Shown here: positions 43,490-52,677 of the stretch, in pieces
How the letters are laid out: every line of letters begins with the position of its first letter
How positions within the stretch are numbered: the stretch's first letter is position 1
Source: Candidatus Dormiibacterota bacterium
Lineage (GTDB): Bacteria > Chloroflexota > Dormibacteria > Aeolococcales > Aeolococcaceae
Direction: 5' to 3'
Assembly (NCBI GenBank): GCA_003162415.1
Contig: PMOL01000013.1
Span: forward strand, 313,817-377,816
Length of the DNA: 64,000 bases
The notes under the pieces: model-generated
Databases searched by the model: none
Told to the model about the DNA's origin: nothing
Seen by the model: the letters and a program-made list of their open reading frames with translations, nothing else
Position numbers and translations under genes: made by a program

Positions 43490-45735
43490 GCGCTCGCCGC
43501 GAGTTGCCAATCGGCATCGCCGTAGCTGGTCAGGCACAGTGCCATGAGCTCACCGTTGCCGAGCAACTGACGGCGAATGTTGAGCATGACATCCCCAAAG
43601 CAAATCGTCGACCTAGCCGTCGTTCGCTCCGCAGCATCGGCGATCGCCCCGATCAATGCTTGTGCCATCGGTGCTGCGTTCTCCCCCAAGATCGCTGCGA
43701 TCGTGCCCACGACCAGAGCCGCGCCGCTGTCGCGGAACGCTCCCACGAACGATTGCAGATCTCGATTCGCCACCGCGGTATCGCAGCCCAGCAAGAGGAT
43801 CATTGGACTACTGCCCGGCTCGCCTTGAACCAGGCTCGCGTTGATGTGAGCCACCGCCTTGTAGTCCGCAGTCCCAATCTCCAGCGCCGCGGTGCTCTGA
43901 ATCGACTCGGTGTGCGCAATCAGCACCAGCAACCCTGGCTTCCACTTCGTCACCCCCTGCTCCCAGGCAAGCCAGCTCGTGGCCTGCCAGGCCCGTTGAC
44001 GCGTGACCGTCTTGAGAGCCGCGAACACGTCTGCCGAGCCGGCTCGCACCGAGTCTACTTTCGAACTGACCCCCAGCAACGCACCGTTCACCCCGGCGAG
44101 GTGGGGTCGCTGTGACGAGGGTTCACTCCGTACGCCGACCCGACCGCTCCCGAGTTCGCTCAAGCTGTTGCCGATCCCAACTACTTGCCGCTCGATGACC
44201 TTCGACAGTGCCCAGAATCCGAGCGGACATACCACAGAGCTCAGATCTCCCGGTATCGCTGGGTGGTTCTTGGCCTCGCACTTGCCCGAAACGAGCGCCG
44301 ATTGCCAGTTGGGGCACAGGCGTGCATCGAAGCTTGGTGGGGGAAGGTCGTAGATAAACTCGATCGGTACGAACTCGTTCGCGTCCGATGTGAGGACCTG
44401 GATGCGCGTGAGGTCGTCACCGTGCAGCTGCGCCTCGATGGATTGGCCAACACTCTTGTACAACTGCACACCCTGGAGTGCGAGACTCCGAAGCAACGCC
44501 GTCGGCTTGTCACTGCTCAGCGGTGGCTTGAAGCTGTCGGGGTCGTCGGCCAACTGGGTCAGAATGCCAATGATGTTCGGCGTAGTTCGTTCCAGCCCGG
44601 CGTCGTCGAACCGTGCAATCCGATCGTCGTGCACTCCCACCACCGCCGAGTGGCCGTCGAGCGTTCGGCTCGTCAGGATCGCGGCATCAAACGATCGGCG
44701 ACTATCGAGATCTCCCAGACCCGGGCGGACGGCAGCAATCGTGAAGTCGATTCGCAGGTCGCGTGGTGCCATCGACGGGTCGTCAACAATCGGTGCTCGG
44801 ATGATTGCCACCTGGAGCACCCGATTTCTGTAGAGAACCTCGATCTTAGCCTCCTCCACCCCGCCGGCCGCACCCGTGGTGAAAAGGAATTGACGAGCTT
44901 CACTTCGCCCGTTGGCAGGAAGGTGGATGCTCTGCGGATCCTCCGCATGGCCAGACGGGGGAGTAAAGACCAGATGGAGTGTTTTGGGTCCGCGCACCCC
45001 GAGAAGGTCATCGAGGGGGGCGCCCCCTTTCGCCCGTCGCATCCCACGGCGCGTTGGCCCGATCTCCACCTCGACGATGTGTTCGGTATGCGCCCGCAAC
45101 GCTCTCGCTTCGATGAGAGGATGTCGCCGATCCCCGTCTGCGAAAATCTGCGCCAAGATCCAGCGTAAGTCCTGGATCGCGGCCACGGTTGCGTGCCGGA
45201 TCGCCGGAGCATTCCTTGCCGCCCCAACCCTGCCGGACCGCCGACGACGAGGAGTGGATGGCCGCGCCTCCTCGCCACCGTCACCAACATCGCTCAGGTC
45301 AACATCTATCATGGAGTCTCGCGCCTTAATGTCATCGATGACAATCGACGCTGGACGCCTCCGCCACGATCCGAGCGCAGGGCGGTCCGCGCCCACTCGC
45401 ACATCGTCGATCCTCCGGACGATCGAGTTCCCGTTGCCGACAACCGGACTTGGACGTGGGCGACGCGTCCTCGCCGGTGCGGCAGTCGCCGGTGACCTCC
45501 CTCGCCGGATTGTCGATGATCCTGCTCGCTTCAACGGGTGCCGATGCGCCTGTGATTTCTTGGCGGTCGGCGGCCGCCTGCGCCGATGGAAGGTCGGGAC
45601 AGGCTCGCCTTCGATCGCCGCCGTGAGGCGTGCAACCTTCTTGTCAAGTCGGTCCATGCGCACCGTCAGAGCCTTGATGCTCGAAACGAGAGCAGACGTC
45701 AATAGCCTTTCTAACTCAAGGGTATCTGAGCGCAC
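43486..45735 (-). CDS. CHAT-domain protease, 749 aa
   Basis: GTG 45735 follows AAGGAG. The first about 170 residues are polar and Pro/Arg-rich, partly coiled at the start (SIKALTVRMDRLDKKVARLT). A strand-rich domain follows (about 190-330; EIGPTRRGMRRAKGGAPLDD, LHLVFTPPSGHAEDP), then a linker and the CHAT domain (about 430-749). The catalytic pair fits His608 in LVLIAHTESIQS and Cys651 in ILLLGCDTAVAN, with FVGAFRDSGAALVVGTIAAI after the Cys. Caspase-like protease of the separase clan, presumably activated by partner or ligand. It lies 133 bases downstream of the alpha/beta hydrolase gene and overlaps the MBL gene by 4 bases. Confidence 0.85.
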   Translation of the reverse strand: MRSDTLELERLLTSALVSSIKALTVRMDRLDKKVARLTAAIEGEPVPTFHRRRRPPTAKKSQAHRHPLKRAGSSTIRRGRSPATAAPARTRRPRPSPVVGNGNSIVRRIDDVRVGADRPALGSWRRRPASIVIDDIKARDSMIDVDLSDVGDGGEEARPSTPRRRRSGRVGAARNAPAIRHATVAAIQDLRWILAQIFADGDRRHPLIEARALRAHTEHIVEVEIGPTRRGMRRAKGGAPLDDLLGVRGPKTLHLVFTPPSGHAEDPQSIHLPANGRSEARQFLFTTGAAGGVEEAKIEVLYRNRVLQVAIIRAPIVDDPSMAPRDLRIDFTIAAVRPGLGDLDSRRSFDAAILTSRTLDGHSAVVGVHDDRIARFDDAGLERTTPNIIGILTQLADDPDSFKPPLSSDKPTALLRSLALQGVQLYKSVGQSIEAQLHGDDLTRIQVLTSDANEFVPIEFIYDLPPPSFDARLCPNWQSALVSGKCEAKNHPAIPGDLSSVVCPLGFWALSKVIERQVVGIGNSLSELGSGRVGVRSEPSSQRPHLAGVNGALLGVSSKVDSVRAGSADVFAALKTVTRQRAWQATSWLAWEQGVTKWKPGLLVLIAHTESIQSTAALEIGTADYKAVAHINASLVQGEPGSSPMILLLGCDTAVANRDLQSFVGAFRDSGAALVVGTIAAILGENAAPMAQALIGAIADAAERTTARSTICFGDVMLNIRRQLLGNGELMALCLTSYGDADWQLAASA

Positions 45736-45868
45736 GTGTGACTCCTTGCGTGATGCGAACAGCTCGATACGACCCTCATAACTTGTCCGGAACAGGACGT
45801 CTCAACATGTCGGCGTGGCAATCCTTTTCTCTCCGCGCTATTTGTCCACCGCCACGACGACCAACACC

Positions 45869-47038
45869 TCAGCCAGTAGCCCGCGTCAGGACCGCGGCAG
45901 CGCCAACCGCGAAAGCATCGTTGTCCCAATAGTTGTGCGCCCGGAGGCCGCCACCTTGACTATCCTTGACATTGTCGACCTGCTCGTCGACGACGGCAAT
46001 CGCACCCTGTGTGCCCGTGTTCGGGTCGTGGATCACGAACATCGAGCCGCCTGGATTTGCAACCAACGCTTGTCCGCGTTTCCAGCCGTAGGGCTGAGCC
46101 AGCGGATCCGCCACCGGATCGAGCGGATCCCAAAAGTTCGTCCAACCGTCGCGCAGCAGGCGGAGGTTGCCGGCGTCGCGTCCCCAGTCGAGAAGATCGA
46201 CGTACTTGCGCAGCGGGCTTCCCGATGTGATCAAAGCTCGAACTCCTTCAGCCGACGGAGGCGAGAGGGCGGAGACCAGATCAAATCCCATCACCGTCCC
46301 ATTGCTGTGCCCATTCACGACCAGCCCATCGACGTCATCGCGCCCCAAGAGTCGGCTCGCGGCGTCGCGGATGAACCCTCGAACCCTTTCCCGGTGCTCG
46401 TTGCGCGTTACGTATGCGGCTACATCATCCTCGACCGTGTGCAGAATCCCCAGAGGTCCAGTCGCCGAAGAGTCCGCTTGGGCGGGGGCAGCACGGCCCA
46501 GAATCCGCGATACGATGCCGCGATGCATGGTGGTGTCCGTGCGCGGCCTGAGGCTGGGCGTAGTCGAGCCGTCCCCAGGCGGATGCTGTCGCAACGCTTC
46601 GAGATCGTGCAGCGCCATCTGCACGAGGCCACCAACGGTCGCGTAGTCAGTCACGGGCGCGCTCAAGCTATTCAGACCCAAAAGTGCAGTGACATCGCCC
46701 TGCTGTTCTTCGAGGCCGGAGTAGACAAGCGCCACGTGGGCGATCTCCGCACCGGTCGGAGCCAGATCCATTCCTTCCCGATCCACCGAACCACTCGTTG
46801 TCCAGCTCCCCAGACGGCCGATGCCGGACTCCGTCTGGTTGCTGTGCGGTGGATAGCTACTCTCCGCGTAGACCGGCCCCCGCCCCTGCTGGGCAACCCG
46901 TTTCGGGTCGTCGCCCAGAGCATCCCCCAGATGCCCGCGCAAGTGCTCGTGGAGTGGGTCTGCATATCCATCGGTGGCCGCGAGACCGCTCGGCGCTCGC
47001 TGAAACCCGATCCCATGAATGGTCAGCAACACGATCAT
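45869..47038 (-). CDS. Alpha/beta hydrolase (lipase/esterase-like), 389 aa
   Basis: I choose ATG 47038, which overlaps the stop of the small upstream gene (ATGA) and has GGGAGG in front. It opens MIVLLTIHGIGFQRAPS, a typical oxyanion-strand start of lipases. The nucleophile elbow is VDGLVVNGHSNGTVMGFDLV (G-H-S-N-G). Late DPLDPVADPLAQPYGW and the final AHNYWDNDAFAVGA could supply Asp and His. No signal peptide, so it acts inside the cell. It probably cleaves an ester or lipid, a common toxic effector activity when paired with a protease switch. Operon: small protein, this hydrolase, CHAT, MBL. Confidence 0.8.
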   Translation of the reverse strand: MIVLLTIHGIGFQRAPSGLAATDGYADPLHEHLRGHLGDALGDDPKRVAQQGRGPVYAESSYPPHSNQTESGIGRLGSWTTSGSVDREGMDLAPTGAEIAHVALVYSGLEEQQGDVTALLGLNSLSAPVTDYATVGGLVQMALHDLEALRQHPPGDGSTTPSLRPRTDTTMHRGIVSRILGRAAPAQADSSATGPLGILHTVEDDVAAYVTRNEHRERVRGFIRDAASRLLGRDDVDGLVVNGHSNGTVMGFDLVSALSPPSAEGVRALITSGSPLRKYVDLLDWGRDAGNLRLLRDGWTNFWDPLDPVADPLAQPYGWKRGQALVANPGGSMFVIHDPNTGTQGAIAVVDEQVDNVKDSQGGGLRAHNYWDNDAFAVGAAAVLTRATG

Positions 47039-47268
47039 GCGATGCCCTCCCATGCCCACTGATAACGGTCCCGCCGCAAGTCAACACCTTCCGTCGGGTG
47101 CCCAGGTTGGCTACCCGGCACGTAGTCGATCACCATCCCGCTCCGGTGCCATGCACCCCCGCGGGCGTTGAGGCTGTCGCGTTTGCGACGACTCCCCACG
47201 GGCAGTACCGCGGCACCTGGCATCTTTGCGTCCTCGTCTCCCAAAGTCAAGGCCGGACTGGATACCAC
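47035..47268 (-). CDS. Small protein heading the hydrolase-CHAT-MBL operon, 77 aa
   Basis: The frame ends RRDRYQWAWEGIA with TGA overlapping the hydrolase ATG. I take GTG 47268 as the start (reading VVSSPALTLGDEDAKMPG). It is basic in the centre (GSRRKRDSLNARGGAWHRSG) with strands MVIDYVPGSQPG. No motif recognised. Overlap with the next gene is the main evidence that it is translated. The upstream limit is a stop about 36 bases before, so the protein is complete or nearly so. Confidence 0.5.
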   Translation of the reverse strand: MVSSPALTLGDEDAKMPGAAVLPVGSRRKRDSLNARGGAWHRSGMVIDYVPGSQPGHPTEGVDLRRDRYQWAWEGIA

Positions 47269-47405
47269 GTCAGCCAGGAGGTGATCGACCTCTCACAACG
47301 GACGGACCTCTTTCACGTTCAGTTCCGTCTATCGGTCAATACGGAGCCGCCTCAAACGCGCTAGATTGCCTGTGCCAGTCGGTGACAGCCTTGGAGGAAG
47401 TGGAG

Positions 47406-48538
47406 ATGGGCTGGGGGACGTACGTCTGCGATAGGGTCGAACGCCTGGAAAACGACCTCCGCCACCTAGCTGCTCCCGACCGAGCGACTGTTGATTACGT
47501 TTTGGTGTGGGCGAGCCTCCGCGACGCCCGGATACTCGCCGAACTGGCCAGCATCTCGCCCGACCTCGAGCCACCGGCCGCGGTCATCCCGCTTATCCCA
47601 ACTCCTGCGACCAAGCCGTCTGGTTGGAATTGGTGGAGCGGAGATCGAACTGAGCGGGCGTATGCGGCGCTGTTCCGAGCCGAAGCGGCGTATTTGGCGA
47701 TTGCACCCGACGCGATCGTTCGCCAACGCGCGTTCGACTTGCTCAGCGAGCTGCCCGTATGTGGACTTCCGACCACCGATACTCGGTACAACACGTACAA
47801 GCAAACGCTCACGCGAGTTGCACCTACATCACCAACTCCACCAGTCGCGGGCCCGGGACCGATTGTTGCCCCTGCCCCGGTGCTGCCCCCGCAGCCGTCG
47901 TCGGACCAGCCGTCGCGCCGCCCGTGGATCCGCCGGCCCCAGCGGATCCGACCACGCGTCAGACCCTCAAGGAGATTGCGGAAACCATCGGCCAGTACAA
48001 CGCCGGCCAGCACTACCGCGCGCGCACCTACCGCAACATGCTCCTCGCCACTGCAGCAGGCCTCTTTATCCTCTATCTCGTGCTGTCCTTGGTTGGGTGG
48101 CGCGATCCTAACTTCCTGTCGTTGTGCGCCTCCAACGCAGCCTTGAAGCCGCCGTGCCCGAGCGGAGCCACCCCCGGAGCGGGGGACATCTTCTTGCTTG
48201 GGTTCGCAGGCCTCGTCGGAGGGGCTGTGGGCGCCTTGATCTTGCTCCTCAGCGTGAACGTGTCGGGAGGTCCTTTCACGCTTGCCATCGCCCAGGCATT
48301 GCTCAAGTTACCCGCTGGAGCCACGATCTCTCTGGTTGGTCTCTTCGTACTGCAGCACGGAACGCTCGGGATACTCATGCCCCAGTCCGGGAACGCGCTC
48401 GTGGCTTGGGCCATCCTTTTCGGCGTCGGCCAGCAGGCAGTCACGCAGACCATTGACAAACGGGCGAACGCCATCATGGCGGGCGGATCGTCGGCTACTC
48501 CGGCGCCCGTCGTAGCGAACCCGAGTGCTCATCCCTGA
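47406..48538 (+). pseudogene. Membrane protein gene split by a frameshift at a C run
   Basis: The N-terminal half starts at ATG 47406 behind GGAGGAAGTGGAG and reads MGWGTYVCDRVERLENDLRH, with a helical soluble domain to about residue 155 and then Pro-rich sequence (PIVAPAPVLPPQP). The C-terminal half is in the -1 frame from about 47875. Its Pro/Ala-rich start (VAPPVDPPAPADPTTRQTLK) leads to four transmembrane segments (MLLATAAGLFILYLVLSLVG, IFLLGFAGLVGGAVGALILL, PAGATISLVGLFVLQHG, and NALVAWAILFGVGQQAV) and ends at 48538. The join falls at a CCCCC run near 47888-47893. Either a sequencing or mutational slip, or programmed -1 frameshifting. Joined, it is one about 377-residue protein with a cytoplasmic domain and four TMs. 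Function unknown. Confidence 0.65.
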
Positions 48539-48836
48539 ACACAGAACTCACCCCGCTCGTGTTCGAGAGTCGCTTCTGGCTCCTTTGATAGTTTCCGAAA
48601 GGTGGCCGTCGAGGGCAGCGGCCAACAGCACGCCTCGTCGGTCACGCCTCCGACGGCGAGGGATCCCCGCACTGGATGGCGATCCAGGACGCAGGTACCG
48701 AGGCGATACCTTGATCAAGATGGGGGGTTGGATTAAAAGAGGTGGTTGGTGCCACGTTCAACCACCGGCATTGGCGCGGTGGCCACGGTATCCCGCCCGT
48801 GAGCCAGGGGACGACACGGCATTGGGGCGCTTCTTG

Positions 48837-49040
48837 TCACCCGTCGTGCCTGTCATCCGACGACGGCGTTGGAGTGGGCCGGGTGAAGTAGCGGAGTCCG
48901 CACGATGTGCACTCTGCAGTGTGGCGGAACGAGCTCGACGGCTCAGCTTCCGATCGCTCAGGGAGGGTCAGCGCTAGGAATCGCTCACCGCCGCACCGAA
49001 TGCAGCGAGTCGGAAATGGCTCCGGCGGCTGCACGTTCAA
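48837..49040 (-). CDS. Small zinc-ribbon protein, 67 aa
   Basis: MNVQPPEPFPTRCIRCGGER starts at ATG 49040. Two CxxC pairs (CIRC and CTSC, 29 residues apart) with strands FLALTLPERSE between and LRYFTRP after are those of a rubredoxin-knuckle zinc ribbon. Short basic/Ser tail. Such proteins bind zinc and often nucleic acid or other proteins. It stands alone between gene-poor stretches. Confidence 0.5.
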   Translation of the reverse strand: MNVQPPEPFPTRCIRCGGERFLALTLPERSEAEPSSSFRHTAECTSCGLRYFTRPTPTPSSDDRHDG

Positions 49041-49448
49041 CGAATCTGGCGCGTCGGCCGAAAAGGATTGCCTTCGACGCGCCGTGGTGCACGCGGGGTA
49101 TGCCTACTGCGGCCATGCCGGTCAGCGGAGATGACGTGATGAAGCTCACCCTTCGCTGATCGGCTCACGACCGAATCGTAGCTGAGGCCGTGGCGAAACG
49201 GACAAGTTTGGTGTCCGCCAAGCTCACGCTGCACGAGCTACGAGCCAATCGCCTCGAGCGGTCCTCCCCCCTGGTTCTGCAGCGCGGTCCGCGGCGCTAG
49301 TGACCCTCGTAAAGCTCGTGGCATGCGGGCTTCGGCACACCGCGTCGTCGGATCACACGACAGATGGTTTGCATCGCTTGACATCGGCCGGCTCGCTGGC
49401 GTAGGAAACACACATCAGGCAGATACTGGGAGATACGAGGAGGCCCAA
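49041..49448. other. Intergenic region
   Basis: About 400 bases with only shadow-like frames. The ribosome-binding site GAGGAGG (about 49436-49442) of the following small membrane protein is at its end. Confidence 0.35.
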
Positions 49449-49754
49449 ATGGCTGTGGCAATCCCTGACAATTCGACGCCTACTCAGACCGAGCCGAAGG
49501 GGTCGCCGCCCCCCAACGACGCCACGCCAATTGGAGGAGCCGGATCGGGAGCGGACGACACACAATCGCGATCAGTGGTGCTTGCGGTGATCATATTCCT
49601 TGGGCTCTTTTCACTCGTCGGATTGGTGGGCGTTATCGGACTGATGGCGAACGGCAGTAAGACGAGTTCCGACATTGCGCCGCTCACGACGCTGGTCGCC
49701 GGCGCGGTGGGAGGCCTTGCAGCGATGCTTGCATCGACGAAGACGACCAAGTAG
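49449..49754 (+). CDS. Small two-TM membrane protein, 101 aa
   Basis: I choose ATG 49449 with GAGGAGG in front; the frame is open further up but without such a site. A polar Pro/Gly/Thr-rich N-terminus of about 40 residues is followed by TM1 (VVLAVIIFLGLFSLVGLVGV) and TM2 (PLTTLVAGAVGGLAAMLAS). No enzymatic domain. It looks like a small holin-like or membrane-sensor protein; the role is unknown. It ends 16 bases before the convergent 49771 gene. Confidence 0.6.
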   Translation: MAVAIPDNSTPTQTEPKGSPPPNDATPIGGAGSGADDTQSRSVVLAVIIFLGLFSLVGLVGVIGLMANGSKTSSDIAPLTTLVAGAVGGLAAMLASTKTTK

Positions 49755-49770
49755 GTGGGTGAGGCGCCTC

Positions 49771-50418
49771 TCAGTCCTCAAACGACGCGGGAGGCCGGTG
49801 GACAACGATGCCGTCGGGCTGATGCGCATCGTCTCGCGAGATCGTGACCGTGATGCGCAGTCGCTCGCGCCAGGCACGCTCGACCAGGTTCTCGATCTCG
49901 CGCTCTCGGCTGAGCAGAATGCGCTCTCCATCCTCCGTGTCCAAAAGGAACCCTTCGAAGTCCCCGAACCGGTCGAACATCAACCCCGCGACCTTACCGC
50001 TGTAGTGGAGCCGACCTTCTCGGCGTTCGTGGCGTGGCCGAAGCCGTCCCCCGTCGCCCCGCGACGACGGAGCGATGGCGCTCGGATCCCCACCCAACGC
50101 TGAGACGCGACCCGCAATCTGTTCCAGATAACGACGCATCACCGGATGCCATCGATTCTGGTGCGGAATCCCCTTGGCAATCCAGCGCAGCACCGGGAGG
50201 AGCCGTTCTTCCGGTGCGAGCAGTGCTGCTTTGGTCTCCACCGGGATGCTGAGCTGGAACGTTCCCAGCACGCGCCGCCAGCGCACGAGATCTGGTCCGA
50301 CGGGCTCGTGTCCCACCTGAAGCTCGATGCTCGGTTTGGAAGGTACTGGGGTCGGTCGCCCGGCAAACGCATTGGTTATCTGCCGGGTGATGACCGAGAA
50401 AACTTCCCCGAGCTTCAT
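49771..50418 (-). CDS. Hypothetical soluble protein, 215 aa
   Basis: I choose ATG 50418 (MKLGEVFSVITRQITNAF). Sequence further up in the same frame is a shadow of the forward small gene. The C-terminal part has a compact beta domain, AGLMFDRFGDFEGFLLDTED and GERILLSREREIENLVERAW, then a strand RLRITVTISRDDAHQPDGIV. The FGDFEGFLL phrase is seen in uncharacterised bacterial proteins with a small OB/SH3-like barrel. No catalytic motif. It is divergent from the 50558-51605 pair. Confidence 0.6.
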   Translation of the reverse strand: MKLGEVFSVITRQITNAFAGRPTPVPSKPSIELQVGHEPVGPDLVRWRRVLGTFQLSIPVETKAALLAPEERLLPVLRWIAKGIPHQNRWHPVMRRYLEQIAGRVSALGGDPSAIAPSSRGDGGRLRPRHERREGRLHYSGKVAGLMFDRFGDFEGFLLDTEDGERILLSREREIENLVERAWRERLRITVTISRDDAHQPDGIVVHRPPASFED

Positions 50419-50557
50419 GGTGCCGGGCAGATCAACAGTCAGCGGCTGCCAGGCTGATAGGCGGCGGGCCGACCGCACGGTGGTCACCGCTGCGGCAGCC
50501 ACGTCGCCGTCGGGCGGCGTCGGACAGCACCGGGACGCCTGGCTACACTGCCTTGCT

Positions 50558-50725
50558 GTGGAGACCCGGGAAGTACGAGTCGAGGAAGCCTGCCAACGAT
50601 ATGGCCGCGCCCTCATCACGGCCATGCGCGAGGTCCTCGAGGAGGTCGATGAGCAGCATCGCGATGTCCTGCTCAGATTGACGTATGCTCGGTCGCGATC
50701 GGTATCTCGGCTTAGTTCCAAGTGA
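50558..50725 (+). CDS. Very small helical protein, 55 aa
   Basis: GTG 50558 starts a frame reading VETREVRVEEACQRYGRALI then TAMREVLEEVDEQHRDVLLR, one long amphipathic helix, likely a coiled coil. It ends 16 bases before the next gene, in the same direction. Composition and codon use are natural while the opposite-strand frame is Arg/Ser-rich, so this strand is preferred. Role unknown: perhaps an oligomerising partner of the next protein. Confidence 0.5.
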   Translation: METREVRVEEACQRYGRALITAMREVLEEVDEQHRDVLLRLTYARSRSVSRLSSK

Positions 50726-50741
50726 CTGAAGAGAGGTGGGC

Positions 50742-51605
50742 GTGGCTGATCTTCGCTGGATGAAGCCGCCAGGTATGTGGCAGCAACTCAACAATGCCGT
50801 GGTGCCCAACGGCACAGAGATGGCGATGCAGGCGAACAACGACGACCGACCTGAAGGTTCCTTCCGCGTACTCCGGGCCTATGCGCCACTCGCACGTGGA
50901 GTCCGTGCGATCGCGCGGCGGCCCAAATATGCGGATCAGAACGATGTGTATCGCGCACGACGAGTCCCAAGCGTGAGTTCAACCTTGCGCTCCGAGCTTT
51001 TTCCTGTAACTGCTGCGGGTCAACTCCACACGCATCGTTGGGTATTTCGAGGTGACGGCGGGGAGGATTCAACCAAGCTCCGAACGTCGCGGCTCGTCGA
51101 TGTATCCGTGGGCGTTACGACCCCGCCGATTCCTCTTCCGCACATTCCCGTCCCCGTACCACCAATCCATATCAAGGGACGAATTGCGGCTCCAAAGGAT
51201 CCCCGCATCACTTTGTCGATCGTTTCGCCGTTTCACTACGACGGTTTGTCCTTCGATCAAGTGCTCGACGACGTCTTGCGTGAGATTCAGATTGATTCCG
51301 AACCGGGTGCCGATGACGGCACCGCCGCTAGCGCCCTCCTGCAGTATCGAAGTGCAGCTCCTGGCTGGGAAGTCTGGCTCGACGAGGAGTTCCGCAACCT
51401 AGAGGTCGACGATGGTGAGCAAGTGGAGTTCACTGTGAATGTGGGTCCGGGCAGCGTTGGTGACTATCCCTTCGCAATCATCGCGACCGACAGAAGGTCG
51501 GGTGAATTCTCAGTGTCGAATGTCGTAGTTGCGCAGCTTGATGAAAATCGGGGCTTTAGTCTCCTTTTCGGAGACAACGAATCCGACGACCAATCAGGCG
51601 GCTAG
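50742..51605 (+). CDS. Hypothetical protein with C-terminal Ig-like region, 287 aa
   Basis: GAGAGG lies just upstream. GTG 50742 is better spaced than GTG 50736, and I use it. The N-terminal 130 residues are basic and mixed (RGVRAIARRPKYADQNDVYR). A Pro-rich linker (TTPPIPLPHIPVPVPPIHIK) leads to a short alpha/beta part and a C-terminal beta-sandwich (EVDDGEQVEFTVNVGPGSVG, YPFAIIATDRRSGEFSV), which looks immunoglobulin-like. No signal peptide or TM segment. Co-directional with the small coiled-coil gene, 16 bases upstream. No known family. Confidence 0.6.
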   Translation: MADLRWMKPPGMWQQLNNAVVPNGTEMAMQANNDDRPEGSFRVLRAYAPLARGVRAIARRPKYADQNDVYRARRVPSVSSTLRSELFPVTAAGQLHTHRWVFRGDGGEDSTKLRTSRLVDVSVGVTTPPIPLPHIPVPVPPIHIKGRIAAPKDPRITLSIVSPFHYDGLSFDQVLDDVLREIQIDSEPGADDGTAASALLQYRSAAPGWEVWLDEEFRNLEVDDGEQVEFTVNVGPGSVGDYPFAIIATDRRSGEFSVSNVVVAQLDENRGFSLLFGDNESDDQSGG

Positions 51606-52677
51606 CGTCGGTCCCCGCCCTGGCGCTCTTGGATGTCAACGACCTGTCCAGCCTTAAGACGAGGGAATCGCTTGTCGATCCACTCGATCGCTTCGGCGAG
51701 CTGTCCCGTTGTTCCACGAACTGTGAACTGGGTTGGACACCACCGTCGCCCAGACTAGTACTCATTTCCTGATACGGGTTGCGTTCGACTTAGAGTGCTT
51801 TCGTCCGGAAATGTTTGGAAAGGGATTGATCCCCACAAGTTGGAAATGCTTGAGCTCAGCTGCACCGGAAAGTTGTGTGAAGGGCTTTCCGCGTTTCTAC
51901 GCACTCACGCGCTAGAAACGTTTCTGGCAAACTAAGCGAAGGACGCCGCGATCTGGTCGAGTGGTTCCTCGCCCGTCAGTAACTCGAACGCGACCCGCAA
52001 CGCTGCCTCGAACTACGGTCCTCGTCTTCGCGTGATCCCTGGCCCCGATAAGCCGAACGATACATCGCCCAGCGATCCTAATTGGGCCAGCAATTGGGCC
52101 ACGAAAAACGGACAACCCTTATCCCACAAAGGACATCAAGTGCCGAGAAGGGGAATCGAACCCTCCTAAGCTTCCTCAAAACAATCGGAAGAAGCGCCGT
52201 CCGAACTCGAGGGAGCGGCTAGGAAGCGCTACGTGACGCCGTAGCTGGCCAGAGATATTGGCCCGGTATTGGCCCAGCGCCTCCAAGCCCCACGAGGGCG
52301 CGGCGTTTCGTGGACAGGTGAGAGGACACTCGGCTGGCCAAGGTTCACGAATGTCTGTTGAAGACCCTATCCCCAGGATCAGCGGGAATTGTCGGCTGCT
52401 CAGTCTTAGCCAGAGGTAGCGATTGCCGGTGCGCTCGCGAGGTCAAAGACGCGCTGCCGAAACTCCCTCGGATAGCCCCGTCTGCCCATGCTGTCCTCCG
52501 GCTGGGACAGCAGCATTGCAGTCCAGTAATCCGACTCCACGAAACCCAGGGCGCACCAATCGCCATAAACGGAACAATCCCGGAACTGCTCACTCAGCTC
52601 TGAACCTTGCGTGTCAGGCAATCTCCGAGTAGGATCCTGCGTTCACGAACGGGTGCCTGGGTACCGTAGGGAGATGG
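51606..52677. other. Gene-poor stretch with repeated TTGGGCC/GGCCCAA motifs and a tRNA-like scrap
   Basis: Over a kilobase without a convincing gene. ATTGGGCCA-type sequence occurs twice at about 52081-52101 and the inverted form ATTGGCCC twice at about 52257-52276, flanking a short tRNA-like segment. Such an arrangement could be an old integration junction. Confidence 0.4.
52149..52176 (-). other. Degenerate tRNA T-arm-like sequence
   Basis: The plus strand GTGCCGAGAAGGGGAATCGA, followed by ACCCTCC, has the GGAATCGAACC hallmark of a minus-strand T-arm, and TCTCGGCAC on the minus strand could be an acceptor end. The T-stem pairs imperfectly and no anticodon or D-arm is found. Probably a scar, not a gene. 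Confidence 0.3.

Noticed and set aside
44185-45168. 327-codon plus-strand frame opposite the CHAT gene
   Set aside because: Arg-rich shadow with no recognisable motif; the minus strand encodes a clear CHAT domain.
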